Origin: Cupriavidus gilardii
Lineage (GTDB): Bacteria; Pseudomonadota; Gammaproteobacteria; Burkholderiales; Burkholderiaceae
Direction: 5' to 3'
NCBI RefSeq assembly: GCF_008801915.1
Contig: NZ_VZOV01000021.1
Coordinates: 1 to 64,000, forward strand
Length of the DNA: 64,000 nt
Under the pieces are notes generated by a model that saw nothing but the letters and a program-made list of their open reading frames with translations, ran no database searches and was not told the DNA's origin. The position numbers and the translations under genes are program-made. Shown piece after piece: positions 25,374 through 38,817 of this stretch (position 1 is its first letter; each line of letters opens with the position of its first letter).

Positions 25374-25517
25374 AGCGCTGGTCGGGAATCGGGCCGTGGT
25401 GAAGCGGCCCTGGTGACGCGGGCGCCGGTGAAACGGCTGGATGCGAAGGCCGAGCCCGCGAGAGCCTGCTGCTCGGTGGCCCGCTCCGGGGCCGCTCGAT
25501 GGCCGCTCTGGGGCCGC

Positions 25518-25859
25518 TCAGTGCCCGCCGGAACCCGGCTTGGTCGCCGGAGGCGGCGGCAGCGGCGGCGTGGCGCTGACCTTGGGGGCCGGCGCGACGA
25601 ACTGGATGAACACTTCGCCGTCCTTGACCATGCCGAGCTCGTAGCGCGCCCGTTCCTCGACCGCGCCGGTGCCGTCCTGCAGGTCCAGCACCTCGCCCTC
25701 GAGCTTGGCGTTGCGGCGCTTGAGCTGTTCGTTGCGGGCGGTCTGTTCGCCGACCTGCTTGTTCAATTCCCACACGCGCAACCAGCCGCCCTTGCCCAGC
25801 CACAGGGGATACTGGATCGCGAGCAGCACCACGAACAACAGCAGCGTAATCAGGCGCAT
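25518..25859 (-). CDS. ftsB: Cell division protein FtsB
   Basis: FtsB (113 residues) joins FtsL and FtsQ in the divisome. A single N-terminal membrane helix ([20 protein letters not shown]) is followed by a coiled coil ([20 protein letters not shown]) and the family's [15 protein letters not shown] segment ([16 protein letters not shown]). The tail is Pro-rich and extra. ATG at 25859 is used; a TTG two codons upstream is possible. It follows eno, as in most proteobacteria. Confidence 0.93.
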   Translation of the reverse strand: MRLITLLLFVVLLAIQYPLWLGKGGWLRVWELNKQVGEQTARNEQLKRRNAKLEGEVLDLQDGTGAVEERARYELGMVKDGEVFIQFVAPAPKVSATPPLPPPPATKPGSGGH

Positions 25860-25950
25860 GGGCAATTAGAAATCGGACGACTTGGCGGTGGCGGCGGGGG
25901 CGCAAGAGGCGCGGCGGCCGGGGCCGCCGCACACCCGCCGACTCCCGGGC

Positions 25951-27661
<1,711 letters not shown>

Positions 27662-27789
27662 GCGTATCTCCAGGATGAATCTTATGGTTGTCAACGTTGC
27701 CGCCGGATGACGGCGGCAACGTGCGGAATCGGTGATCGGCGAGAAAGCCGTTGCAGCTGACGATGGGCGGCTGGCGGTTGCGCAGGCGC

Positions 27790-28659
<870 letters not shown>

Positions 28660-28684
28660 CTTGCTCTCCTGCTATGCGGCCGCT

Positions 28685-30367
<1,683 letters not shown>

Positions 30368-30476
30368 TTATACATGAGCGGGGCCGGATGGACCGGCGGA
30401 ATCGGCGTGCCGGACTGTGCGCTCGCGTGTCGTTTCGGCGGCGGACCGGGCCTTGCACGAGGCGCCGCCATCCCGT

Positions 30477-31298
30477 TCACTGCGGTTCGCGCGGACGATC
30501 GCGCCGGGCCCGCACCGGCTGTCCCCAGCGGTCGCCCTCGCCCTGCCGCGTCAGCGGATGTTCGGCCGGGGCCGCGGCGTCCCACTCCGGATTGTCGATC
30601 TCTCCGAACACCTGACGCAGGCGCTGGCCCCAGGTCTCGCGGATCATGCAGAAATAGGGATTGCGCTCGTCGATGGTGGCAAAGCGCGTGACGTGCAGCG
30701 AATCGGCCTCGTAGACCAGCAGGTCCAGCGGCAGCCCCACCGAGATATTGGACTTGAGCGTCGAGTCCATCGAGATCAGCGCGCACTTGGCCCCTTCGGC
30801 CAGCGGCAGCGACGGATGCACCACGCGGTCGATGATCGGCTTGCCGTACTTGGCCTCGCCGATCTGGAAGTAGCAGTTCTCCGGCGTCGCCTCGACGAAA
30901 TTGCCGGCCGCATAGATATTGAACAGCCGCACCCGCTCGCGGCCGATCTGGCCGCCGAAGATCAGGCTGACGTTGAACTCGATGCCGGCATCGCGCAGCG
31001 CGTCGGCGTCGCGGCGATGCACCTGCCGGACCGCGTCGCCGACGATCGAGGCGGCCTCGAACATATCGCGCGCGGTCCACAGCGAGCGCTTGCCATCGCG
31101 GCTCTCCATCAGGATCTGGCGGATCGACTGGCTGATGGCCAGGTTGCCGGCGGTCATCAGCACCATGACGCGGTCGCCGGCCTCCTCGAACACCGTCATC
31201 TTGCGGGCGGTCGAGATCGCGTCGACACCCGCATTGGTGCGCGAATCGGACAGGAATACCAGGCCGGCATCGAGCCGCATGGCTACACAGTACGTCAT
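30477..31298 (-). CDS. Anbu, proteasome beta-subunit-like peptidase
   Basis: This 273-residue member of the Ntn-hydrolase family begins MTYCVAMRLDAGLVFLSDSRTNAG. The second residue is threonine, which would become the N-terminal nucleophile after Met removal, and Asp and Lys equivalents follow (DSRTNAG, STARKM). Anbu forms ring or helical assemblies, but its substrates are unknown. The last 35 or so residues are a charged extension beyond the usual length. It is the last gene of the set with transglutaminase, alpha-E and ATP-grasp proteins, 99 bases after the transglutaminase gene. Confidence 0.9.
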   Translation of the reverse strand: MTYCVAMRLDAGLVFLSDSRTNAGVDAISTARKMTVFEEAGDRVMVLMTAGNLAISQSIRQILMESRDGKRSLWTARDMFEAASIVGDAVRQVHRRDADALRDAGIEFNVSLIFGGQIGRERVRLFNIYAAGNFVEATPENCYFQIGEAKYGKPIIDRVVHPSLPLAEGAKCALISMDSTLKSNISVGLPLDLLVYEADSLHVTRFATIDERNPYFCMIRETWGQRLRQVFGEIDNPEWDAAAPAEHPLTRQGEGDRWGQPVRARRDRPREPQ

Positions 31299-31397
31299 GG
31301 CTTTGTCTTATTGTGGTGACATGGCGCGCGGCGGAACGCGCGGGAGCATCCCGGCATTCTAGCGCCCTCCTCGCGCGCGCCCTGCACCGCGGCCAGA

Positions 31398-32216
31398 CTA
31401 GACCGGCTCGATCAGGATCTGCACCGACAGCGATTCGGTGCCGCCGCCTTCGCGCACGCCGCGGATCGGCGCCGCCGAGCGGTAGTCGCGCCCCACCGCC
31501 AGGCGGATATGGCGGGTATCGGTGAAGCAGCCGTGCGTCACGTCGATGCTGCACCAGCGCTCGCGCTCGGTGTCGACGCACAGGTCGGCCCACGCGTGGC
31601 TGGCCAGCTCGGTCGCGGCCGGGTCGTGGAAATAGCCGCTGACGTAGCGCGCCGGCACGCCGAAGGCGCGGCAGGCGGCCACCATCACCTGCGCCTGGTC
31701 CTGGCAGACGCCGGCGCCGAGCGCGAAGGCCTCGGCGGCGCTGGTGCCGACATCGGTGGCATTGGGCTGGTAGCGCACGCGTTCGCCGATGGCCTGGGCC
31801 AGCGCCAGCAGCGCGGCCGGCTCATGGCCGGCAGCCAGATACGGCGCGGCGAATGCGCTGAGCTCGGCCGGCGCGCTGGTCAGCGGCGTGCCGCTGCGAA
31901 AGTACAGCGGCGACACGCGCGCCTCGCCCGGCGGCGGCGCGTCGCTGAAGCAGCCGTCGGCATCGGCCGCGGGCGTGATCTCGACCTCGCCGCTGGCGGC
32001 GATCGTGATGGTGTCGGCCGGCCGCGCCAGCGTGAACTGATGGACGATATTGCCGAAGCCGTCGAGCGCCTCGGACAGATTGCCCGGCACCGACAGCTGC
32101 CATTGGTGCACCTGCTGCAGCGGGCCGGAGCGCGGCGCCAGCCGCAGCTCGTGAACGCTGCGGATCACCGGCTCGGTATAGCGATAAACGGTGCGATGGT
32201 GGATCTGGTATTTCAC
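31398..32216 (-). CDS. Transglutaminase-like cysteine protease family protein
   Basis: The protein (272 residues) has an N-terminal beta domain typical of bacterial transglutaminases (KYQIHHRTVYRYTEPV) and a papain-like core. The Cys is in LGAGVCQDQAQVMVAACR, the His in SHAWADLCVD and the Asp in WCSIDVTHG. Such proteins cleave or ligate peptides. It lies 31 bases after the alpha-E gene and before Anbu, so it probably works in the same unknown peptide pathway. Confidence 0.92.
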   Translation of the reverse strand: MKYQIHHRTVYRYTEPVIRSVHELRLAPRSGPLQQVHQWQLSVPGNLSEALDGFGNIVHQFTLARPADTITIAASGEVEITPAADADGCFSDAPPPGEARVSPLYFRSGTPLTSAPAELSAFAAPYLAAGHEPAALLALAQAIGERVRYQPNATDVGTSAAEAFALGAGVCQDQAQVMVAACRAFGVPARYVSGYFHDPAATELASHAWADLCVDTERERWCSIDVTHGCFTDTRHIRLAVGRDYRSAAPIRGVREGGGTESLSVQILIEPV

Positions 32217-32247
32217 GGTCCTGTCGCGCGACGCCGGGTTCAGGCTT

Positions 32248-33201
32248 TCAGGCTGCCAGCGGCGGCACCAGGAAGTCCCGGCTGATGCCGCTGCCCAGAT
32301 CGCCGATGCGTTCGAGGAAGCTGGTCAGGAACGCGTGCAGCCCGACCGCGAAGATGTCGTCGATGCGCGCGTATTTGAGGTCGGCATGCAGTTTACCAGC
32401 CTGCCGCTCGGTCTCGGCCGACTGCTGGTTGCGCACCAGCGCCAGGATCGCCACCACCTCGTCCATGCTCGACACCAGCGAGCGCGGCATGTCGGGCCGC
32501 AGGATCAGCAGTTCGGCGACGCGCACCGGCGTGATCACGGTGCGGTAGATCTTGCGGTAGACCTCGAAGCCCGACACCGAACGCAGCACCGCGGCCCAGT
32601 GGTAGAAGTCCTGCTCGGTCCGCTCGCCGCCGCCGTTCTCGCTGCCGGTCGCCTGGAACTTGACGTCGAGGATCCGCGCGGTGTTGTCGGCGCGCTCCAG
32701 GAAGGTGCCCAGCCGCATGAAGTGGAAGGCATCGTCCTTCAGCATGGTGCCGAACTGCACGCCGCGCGCCAGGTGCGAGCGGAACTTGACCCACTCGAAG
32801 AACTGCGACGGATCGTCGCGCAGCACGCCGTCCGAGATCATCCGCTGCACGTCCAGCCACGTGGTGTTCAGCGTCTCCCACACCTCGGTGGTCAGCGAGC
32901 CGCGCACCGCGCGTGCGTTCTCGCGCGCCGCGCGCAGGCAGCTCATGATCGACGAGGGGTTGGTCATGTCGCGCACCATGAAGTCGATCACGTCCTCGCG
33001 CGACAGCAGCCCGTACTTGTGGTCGAACGCGTGCGTCAGCTCCGAGATATCGAGCATCGCCCACCAGCCCTGCTCGGCCACCTCGATCGATTGCGGCAGC
33101 AGCGAGGTCTGGTAATTGACGTCGAGCATGCGCGCGGTATTCTCGGCGCGCTCGGTGTAGCGCGCCATCCAGAACAGGTGGTCGGCGGTGCGGCTCAGCA
33201 T
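32248..33201 (-). CDS. Alpha-E domain protein
   Basis: This 317-residue all-helical protein begins MLSRTADHLFWMARYTERAEN, the family signature, followed by many conserved Arg, Glu and Trp residues (FLERADNTARILDVK, LTSFLERIGDLG). Alpha-E proteins have no known activity but almost always sit beside the circularly permuted ATP-grasp and the transglutaminase found here. It lies 72 bases after the ATP-grasp gene. Confidence 0.93.
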   Translation of the reverse strand: MLSRTADHLFWMARYTERAENTARMLDVNYQTSLLPQSIEVAEQGWWAMLDISELTHAFDHKYGLLSREDVIDFMVRDMTNPSSIMSCLRAARENARAVRGSLTTEVWETLNTTWLDVQRMISDGVLRDDPSQFFEWVKFRSHLARGVQFGTMLKDDAFHFMRLGTFLERADNTARILDVKFQATGSENGGGERTEQDFYHWAAVLRSVSGFEVYRKIYRTVITPVRVAELLILRPDMPRSLVSSMDEVVAILALVRNQQSAETERQAGKLHADLKYARIDDIFAVGLHAFLTSFLERIGDLGSGISRDFLVPPLAA

Positions 33202-33273
33202 GATGGCTCTCCGTGGTCCGGTCGAAGATCGCGGGGTCGGCAGGGCTGCCGTCGTTGTCGAAGGCTCGGCGGC

Positions 33274-34746
33274 TCAGCGCTCCAGCACCCAGGTGTCCTT
33301 GGTGCCGCCGCCCTGCGAGGAATTGACCACCAGCGATCCCTCGCGCAGCGCCACGCGCGTCAAGCCGCCCGGCACCATGCGCACCTCCTTGCCCGACAGC
33401 ACGAACGGCCGCAGATCGATATGCCGCGGCGCGATGCCGGCCTCGACATAGGTCGGACAGGTCGACAGCGCCAGCGTCGGCTGCGCGATGTACTGATGCG
33501 GCCGCGCCTTGACCACCTCGCGGAACGCGTCGATCTCCGCGCGCGTCGCCGCCGGCCCGACCAGCATGCCGTAGCCGCCGGCGCCATGCGTTTCCTTGAC
33601 CACCAGTTCGTCCATATGGTCGAGCACGTACTGCAGATCGTCCGGGCGCCGGCACATATAGGTCGGCACGTTGGCCAGCAGCGGTTCCTCGCCCAGATAG
33701 AAGCGGATCATCTCGGGGACATAGGGATAGATCGACTTGTCGTCGGCGACGCCGGTGCCGATCGCATTGCAGACCGTGACATTGCCGGCGCGATAGACCG
33801 CCAGCATGCCGGCCGCGCCCAGCGTCGAGTCGGGCCGGAACACCAGCGGATCGAGGAAGTCGTCGTCGACGCGGCGGTAGATCACGTCGACGCGCTGCGG
33901 CCCCTGCGTGGTGCGCATGTACAGATAGTCGTCCTGCACGAACAGGTCGCTGCCCTCGACCAGTTCGATGCCCATCTGCTGCGCGAGGAACGCGTGTTCG
34001 AAGTACGCGGAGTTGTACATGCCCGGCGTCAGCACCACCACGGTGGGATCGGCCATGCCCTGCGGCGACACGCTGCGCAGCATGTCGAGCAGCAGATCCG
34101 GATAGTGGGCCACCGGCGCGACGCGATTGCGGGCGAACAGCTCGGGGAACAGGCGCATCATCATCTTGCGGTTCTCGAGCATGTACGAGACGCCGGACGG
34201 CACGCGCAGATTGTCCTCGAGCACATAGAACTCGCCCTCGCCGGCGCGCACCACATCGATGCCGGCGACATGCGCGTAGATGTCGCGCGGCACGTCGATG
34301 CCCAGCATCTCGGGCCGGTACTGCGCGTTGTCGTAGACCTGCTCGGGCGGAATCACGCCAGCACGGATGATGTCCTGCCCGTGATAGATATCGTGGATGA
34401 AGCGGTTCAGCGCGGCGACGCGCTGGCGCAGCCCCCGTTCCAGCAGCGCCCATTCGCCGGCGGGAAAGATGCGCGGAATCACGTCGAACGGAATGGTGCG
34501 CTCGGTGCCGCTGTTGTCCTCGTCCTTGTCGCCATAGACGGCGAAGGTGATGCCCACGCGCCGGAACACCAGATCGGCCTCCGCGCGCTTGTTGGCCATC
34601 GTCGCGTCCGACTGGCGCGCCAGCCAGTCGGCGAAATGGCGGTAGTGCGGCCGGATCGCGTCGGACGGCAAGGCCTGCCCGGCGGCGATGTTCGGCGGCG
34701 CGTCGCCGCGCCAGTCCAGCATTTCATCGAAAAACCGCGCCGCCAT
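33274..34746 (-). CDS. Circularly permuted ATP-grasp peptide ligase-like protein
   Basis: This 490-residue protein belongs to the circularly permuted ATP-grasp type 2 family. Its landmarks are FVYGDKDEDNSGTERTIPFDVIPR-like sequence near residue 70, VRAGEGEFYVLEDNLRVPSG, VVVLTPGMYNSAYFEH, VADDKSIYPYVP and the C-terminal VVKETHGAGGYGMLVGP and RHIDLRPFVLSG. ATP-grasp enzymes join a carboxylate to an amine, and this one is predicted to make a peptide bond. The ATG at 34746 has GGGGAGA upstream. It is the first gene of the Anbu set. Confidence 0.93.
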   Translation of the reverse strand: MAARFFDEMLDWRGDAPPNIAAGQALPSDAIRPHYRHFADWLARQSDATMANKRAEADLVFRRVGITFAVYGDKDEDNSGTERTIPFDVIPRIFPAGEWALLERGLRQRVAALNRFIHDIYHGQDIIRAGVIPPEQVYDNAQYRPEMLGIDVPRDIYAHVAGIDVVRAGEGEFYVLEDNLRVPSGVSYMLENRKMMMRLFPELFARNRVAPVAHYPDLLLDMLRSVSPQGMADPTVVVLTPGMYNSAYFEHAFLAQQMGIELVEGSDLFVQDDYLYMRTTQGPQRVDVIYRRVDDDFLDPLVFRPDSTLGAAGMLAVYRAGNVTVCNAIGTGVADDKSIYPYVPEMIRFYLGEEPLLANVPTYMCRRPDDLQYVLDHMDELVVKETHGAGGYGMLVGPAATRAEIDAFREVVKARPHQYIAQPTLALSTCPTYVEAGIAPRHIDLRPFVLSGKEVRMVPGGLTRVALREGSLVVNSSQGGGTKDTWVLER

Positions 34747-34839
34747 GATGCTCTCCCCTGTACCGGGCGCCCGACCGGCCGCCGCGCATCGTTGACTCCT
34801 ACAGCATACGTCCGGCCGCCGCCCCCGAGAAGGAAGCCA

Positions 34840-34883
34840 GGTGCCTTGGCAGACATTCAAGCAAGATGTCTGCCAGTGGCACC
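34840..34883. promoter_or_regulatory. Long imperfect inverted repeat upstream of the Anbu gene set
   Basis: TGGCAGACAT (34847-34856) and ATGTCTGCCA (34866-34875) pair perfectly around nine bases. Outer arms GGTGCC (34840-34845) and GGCACC (34878-34883) extend the stem. It lies between the gntK stop and the ATP-grasp start, 94 bases before the latter. It lacks a T-run, so it may be an operator or attenuator for the gene set, or a weak end to gntK. Confidence 0.5.
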
Positions 34884-34977
34884 GTTGCACAAAACGGGGC
34901 GGAAAGCCGCGCCGGGACAGGAAACGGCATGGAATGGCCGGGAGCGGCGCGGGAACACGCCGCTCCGCGACACCAAT

Positions 34978-35487
34978 TCAGTGCACGGGCTGGCTGCCGC
35001 GGACGGGCGGACGCTCCTGCAGGATCTGGCGCACCAGTTCCTCGGGCGGCTTGCGAATATCGAGCACCAGCGCGTCGCGCGGCTCCTCCAGCGTATCGAG
35101 CTGGCTCTGCAGCAGCTTGGGATCGAAGAAGTGTCCGCTGCGGCCGGCCAGGCGGGTACGCAGCACGTCGATGTCGCCCTTCAGGTAGATGAAGCTGACC
35201 CCGCCGTCGGGCGGCGTCAGCCGGTCGCGATAGATCTGGCGCAGCGCGGAGCAGGTAAACACGTGCGGGCGGCCCTCCGCGCGGGCCTGATCGATGGCCG
35301 CGCGCATCGCGTCCAGCCACGGCCAGCGGTCTTCGTCGGTCAGCGGAATGCCCGCGGCCATCTTCGCCTTGTTGGCGGCGCTGTGGAATTCGTCGGCATC
35401 ATGGAAGCCGCAATGCAGCGCCTGCGCCAGCAGCGAGCCGACCGTGGTCTTGCCGCTGCCGGAGACGCCCATCAGGATATAGATCAT
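34978..35487 (-). CDS. gntK: Gluconokinase
   Basis: Gluconokinase (169 residues) makes 6-phosphogluconate. The P-loop is GVSGSGKTT at residues 8-16, followed by DADEFHSAANKAKMAAGIPLTDEDRWPWL and CSALRQIYRDRL, all typical. The ATG at 35487 is chosen because the first strand (MIYILMG) begins there. It follows edd on the same strand, so its product feeds directly into the next enzyme of the Entner-Doudoroff route. Confidence 0.95.
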   Translation of the reverse strand: MIYILMGVSGSGKTTVGSLLAQALHCGFHDADEFHSAANKAKMAAGIPLTDEDRWPWLDAMRAAIDQARAEGRPHVFTCSALRQIYRDRLTPPDGGVSFIYLKGDIDVLRTRLAGRSGHFFDPKLLQSQLDTLEEPRDALVLDIRKPPEELVRQILQERPPVRGSQPVH

Positions 35488-35699
35488 GTCTGCTCCATCG
35501 ATCAGGATCGGACGGTCGGTGCCGTCCTTGTTGGTCTGACCGCGCGCCGGCGAGTTCGCGTGCGGGCGGTCGAGGCCGGACGCCAGGTCCGGCCAACTTC
35601 GGGATTGATTCGGTATCGGAAATCGCCCAGCGGGTAGCGGATAGCGCGTTCCGGATAGCGGCTGCCGCAAGTACGCCCGACAGCACGACTACAGCACGA

Positions 35700-37562
35700 C
35701 TATAGTGCGCGCGGCGCCGCCATCGCATCGGCCTCGCTGAGGTCCAGCGCGCTGCCGCCCAGCTCGGCGCCGCGCGCGTGGCGACGGAACAGCCCGAACA
35801 GGCCGCGGCCAAGGCTGTAGTCGGCGAACCGGTCCTGCGGCGGTGCAGCGGGCACGCGCGCCGCGAACTCTGCCGGATCGCCGAGCCAGGCCAGCGTGCC
35901 GGCGACCGCATCGACCCGCAGCAGGTCGCCGTCGCGCACACGCGCCAGCGGCCCCCCTGCACTCGCTTCCGGTCCGACGTGGATCACCGCCGGCACCTTG
36001 CCGGAAGCGCCCGACATACGGCCGTCGGTGACCAGCGCGACGCGGTGGCCGGCGTCCTGCAGCGCGCCCAGCGGCGGCGTCAGCCGATGCAGCTCGGGCA
36101 TGCCATTGGCGTTCGGCCCCTGGAAGCGCACCACGACGATGACGTCGCGGTCGAGCTCGCCGCGCGCGAACGCGTCCTGCAGCGCCTGCTGGGAATCGAA
36201 CACGCGCGCCGGCGCCTCGACAATCCGGTGCTCGGGCGCCACCGCCGACACCTTGATCACGCCCCGCCCCAGATTGCCGGACATCAGCCGCAGCCCGCCC
36301 TCGGGATCGAAGGGCCGCGCGATCGGCGCGAGCACCTGCGGGTCCCCGCTTTGCGCCGGGGCATCGCGCCACTGCAGCGCACCGTCGTGCAGCACCGGCT
36401 CCCGCGCATAGCGCGATAGTCCCGGGCCGGCCACGGTATCGACGTCCTCGTGCAGCAGCCCGGCATCGAGCAGCTGCCGAATCACGAAGCCAACGCCGCC
36501 GGCCGCATGGAAATGGTTGACGTCGGCGGCGCCGTTCGGATAAACGCGAGCAAGCAGCGGCGTCACGCGCGACAGCCGGTCGAAGTCGTCCCAGTCGATC
36601 ACGATGCCGGCCGCGCGCGCCATCGCCACCAGGTGGATCGTGTGGTTGGTCGAGCCGCCGGTGGCCAGCAGCCCGACGATGCCGTTGACGACCGCGCGTT
36701 CGTCGACGACGCGGCAGATCGGCAGATAGCCATCGCCGCGCGCCGACAGCGCCAGCGCGCGCTGCGCCGCGGCCGCCGTCAGCGCATCGCGCAGGCCGCC
36801 CTCCGGCGGCACGAAGGCCGCGCCCGGCAGATGCAGACCCATGATTTCCATCAGCAGCTGGTTGCTGTTGGCGGTGCCGTAGAAGGTGCAGGTGCCCGCG
36901 CCGTGATAGGCTTGGCACTCGGCCTCGAGCAGCGCATCGCGGCCGACCTGGCCGGTCGCGTACAGCTGGCGCACGCGCGCCTTCTCCTTGTTGGGCAGGC
37001 CGCTGGCCATCGGGCCGGCCGGCACCATCACCACCGGCAGATGGCCGAACTGCAACGCGCCCATCACCAGCCCCGGCACGATCTTGTCGCAGACGCCGAG
37101 CATCACCACCGCATCGAAGGTGTTGTGCGACAGCGCGATCGCGGTGCCCATCGCGATCGCATCGCGCGAGAACAGCGACAGCTCCATGCCAGGATTGCCC
37201 TGCGTGATGCCGTCGCACATCGCCGGCACGCCGCCGGCCACCTGTGCCACCGCCCCCGCCTCGCGCGCGGCCGCGCGAATCAGCGCGGGATAGCGCTCGT
37301 AGGGCTGGTGCGCCGACAGCATGTCGTTGTACGCGGTGACGATGCCCAGGTTCAGCGCGTGTTCGACGCGCAGCTTCAACTTGTCGGCGGCCGGCAGCGC
37401 GGCATAGCCATGGGCCAGGTTGGCGCAGGACAGCCCCTGCGCCGGCCCCTGTTCGCGTTGCGCGCGGGCGCAGCGCTCCAGATAGGCGGCGCGGCTGGCA
37501 CGGCTGCGTTCGACGATGCGCTCGGTGACGTCGCGCACGGCGGGATCGAGAGTCTGTGGCAT
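35700..37562 (-). CDS. edd: Phosphogluconate dehydratase
   Basis: Edd (620 residues) dehydrates 6-phosphogluconate to KDPG. It is an IlvD/Edd-family Fe-S enzyme; candidate cluster cysteines are in [22 protein letters not shown] and [29 protein letters not shown] and the C-terminal [20 protein letters not shown] are characteristic. The KDPG aldolase gene (eda) is not in this window. A perfect HexR box and a -10 element lie in its upstream region, and hexR is divergent. Confidence 0.97.
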   Translation of the reverse strand: MPQTLDPAVRDVTERIVERSRASRAAYLERCARAQREQGPAQGLSCANLAHGYAALPAADKLKLRVEHALNLGIVTAYNDMLSAHQPYERYPALIRAAAREAGAVAQVAGGVPAMCDGITQGNPGMELSLFSRDAIAMGTAIALSHNTFDAVVMLGVCDKIVPGLVMGALQFGHLPVVMVPAGPMASGLPNKEKARVRQLYATGQVGRDALLEAECQAYHGAGTCTFYGTANSNQLLMEIMGLHLPGAAFVPPEGGLRDALTAAAAQRALALSARGDGYLPICRVVDERAVVNGIVGLLATGGSTNHTIHLVAMARAAGIVIDWDDFDRLSRVTPLLARVYPNGAADVNHFHAAGGVGFVIRQLLDAGLLHEDVDTVAGPGLSRYAREPVLHDGALQWRDAPAQSGDPQVLAPIARPFDPEGGLRLMSGNLGRGVIKVSAVAPEHRIVEAPARVFDSQQALQDAFARGELDRDVIVVVRFQGPNANGMPELHRLTPPLGALQDAGHRVALVTDGRMSGASGKVPAVIHVGPEASAGGPLARVRDGDLLRVDAVAGTLAWLGDPAEFAARVPAAPPQDRFADYSLGRGLFGLFRRHARGAELGGSALDLSEADAMAAPRAL

Positions 37563-37637
37563 TCGGTATCGGGAGGCGAACAGGGAATCGGGCGGTTCGT
37601 TGAGCGGGATATCGGCGGATCCCGGCGAGGCAATTTG

Positions 37638-37657
37638 TGTAGAATTTCTACATTCTA
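37638..37657 (-). promoter_or_regulatory. HexR box and -10 element of edd
   Basis: TGTAGAATTTCTACA (37638-37652) is a perfect match to the HexR palindrome TGTARTWWWAYTACA-type half-sites (TGTAG/CTACA). Overlapping it by one base, 37652-37657 reads TAGAAT on the minus strand, a good -10 for edd. Bound HexR would cover the promoter. Confidence 0.8.
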
Positions 37658-37809
37658 CCGGATGACAGCACCATTCCAGAAGCCCCCTTTCCGCACCGGC
37701 TCATCGATACCGACGAAAAACCCCGGCGAAAATGGCCCTCTCCTCTTCTTTCATCAGGGTTATTCCCGACTGCGGCGCACCGCGTTCGGCCCGATCATTC
37801 GGCCGGCAA

Positions 37810-37824
37810 AGTAGAATCTCTACA
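37810..37824 (+). promoter_or_regulatory. HexR box over the hexR promoter
   Basis: AGTAGAATCTCTACA has the same half-sites with one change (AGTAG for TGTAG). It includes TAGAAT (37812-37817), a likely -10, and lies 32 bases before the hexR ATG. This predicts autorepression. Confidence 0.7.
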
Positions 37825-37856
37825 TACTTCGATCCAATCCCACTCTTGCCGCCCTC

Positions 37857-38804
37857 ATGCGCGACCGCATCCTCGCCGTCTACGACTCCCTTCGTCCCTC
37901 CGAACGCCGCCTCGCCGACTATGTCGCGCGCCACGGCGCCAGCGTGATCCGGCTGTCGATGCCGGAGCTCGCTCGCCTTGCCGGCGTGTCGCAGCCGACC
38001 ATCGCACGCTTTTGCGCGGCGCTGGGCTACGACGGCTTTCGCGAGTTCAAGCTGCAGTTCGCGCAGACCGTCGGCGCCGGCACGCCGTTCGTGCACCAGG
38101 ACGTCAACCCGCAGGACCGGCCGGCCGATATTGCCGGCAAGGTCTTCGACCGCACCATCGCGACATTGATGTCGGTGCGCAATGCGCTGTCGGCCGATCA
38201 GATCGAGCACGGCATCGCGCTGCTGGCCGGCGCGCGCCGCATCGAGTTCTACGGCTGCGGCAACTCCGGCATCGTCGCCCTCGACATCCAGCACAAGTTC
38301 TTCCGTCTCGGCATGCCCACCGTCGCGTACTCCGACCCGCATGTGTTCAGCATGTCGGCCGCGCTGCTGGCGCCGGGCGATGTCGCGGTGCTGGTATCGA
38401 ACAGCGGCCGCACCTGGGACATGCTGACCGCCGCCACGCTGGCGCGCGGCGCGGGCGCGAGCGTGCTGGCGCTGACGCACAGCGGCTCGCCGCTGGCCGC
38501 GCTCGCCGACGTCTGCGTGTTCTCCGATGTCGAGGAGGACAGCGAGGTCTATACGCCGATGACCTCGCGCATCAGCCATCTGGTGCTTGGCGATGTGCTG
38601 GCCGCGGGCGTCGCGCTGGCACGGGCCGACACGATGGCGGGCCGCCTGCAACGCGCGAAGGCGCATCTGCGCGAACGCCGCATCGCCAGCGCCGAGCCGA
38701 GCCACGCGATCGAGCCGCTGCCGCGCGCCAGGGCGCGCCGCGACGCCGGTCCGGCGGCAAAGCGCGCGGCAAAGCCGGCGGCTCGCCGCGCCGCCAAGCG
38801 CTAA
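37857..38804 (+). CDS. hexR: RpiR-family transcriptional regulator HexR
   Basis: HexR (315 residues) is a repressor of Entner-Doudoroff and central carbon genes that is released by KDPG. An N-terminal helix-turn-helix (LARLAGVSQPTIARFCAALGY) is followed by a SIS sugar-phosphate domain (IEFYGCGNSGIVALD, VLVSNSGRTWDML). The identity is supported by the divergent edd and two HexR boxes. The last 30 or so residues are an unusual Arg/Lys/Ala-rich tail (RRAAKR at the end) like histone H1 tails, which may add nonspecific DNA contacts. Confidence 0.93.
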   Translation: MRDRILAVYDSLRPSERRLADYVARHGASVIRLSMPELARLAGVSQPTIARFCAALGYDGFREFKLQFAQTVGAGTPFVHQDVNPQDRPADIAGKVFDRTIATLMSVRNALSADQIEHGIALLAGARRIEFYGCGNSGIVALDIQHKFFRLGMPTVAYSDPHVFSMSAALLAPGDVAVLVSNSGRTWDMLTAATLARGAGASVLALTHSGSPLAALADVCVFSDVEEDSEVYTPMTSRISHLVLGDVLAAGVALARADTMAGRLQRAKAHLRERRIASAEPSHAIEPLPRARARRDAGPAAKRAAKPAARRAAKR

Positions 38805-38817
38805 GGGCACGCAGCGT

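Noticed and set aside
32191-35637. Plus-strand open frame of 1148 codons
   Set aside because: It runs antisense to the alpha-E, ATP-grasp and gntK genes, which have clear family motifs. Its His/Arg/Gln-rich composition is typical of antisense frames in GC-rich DNA.
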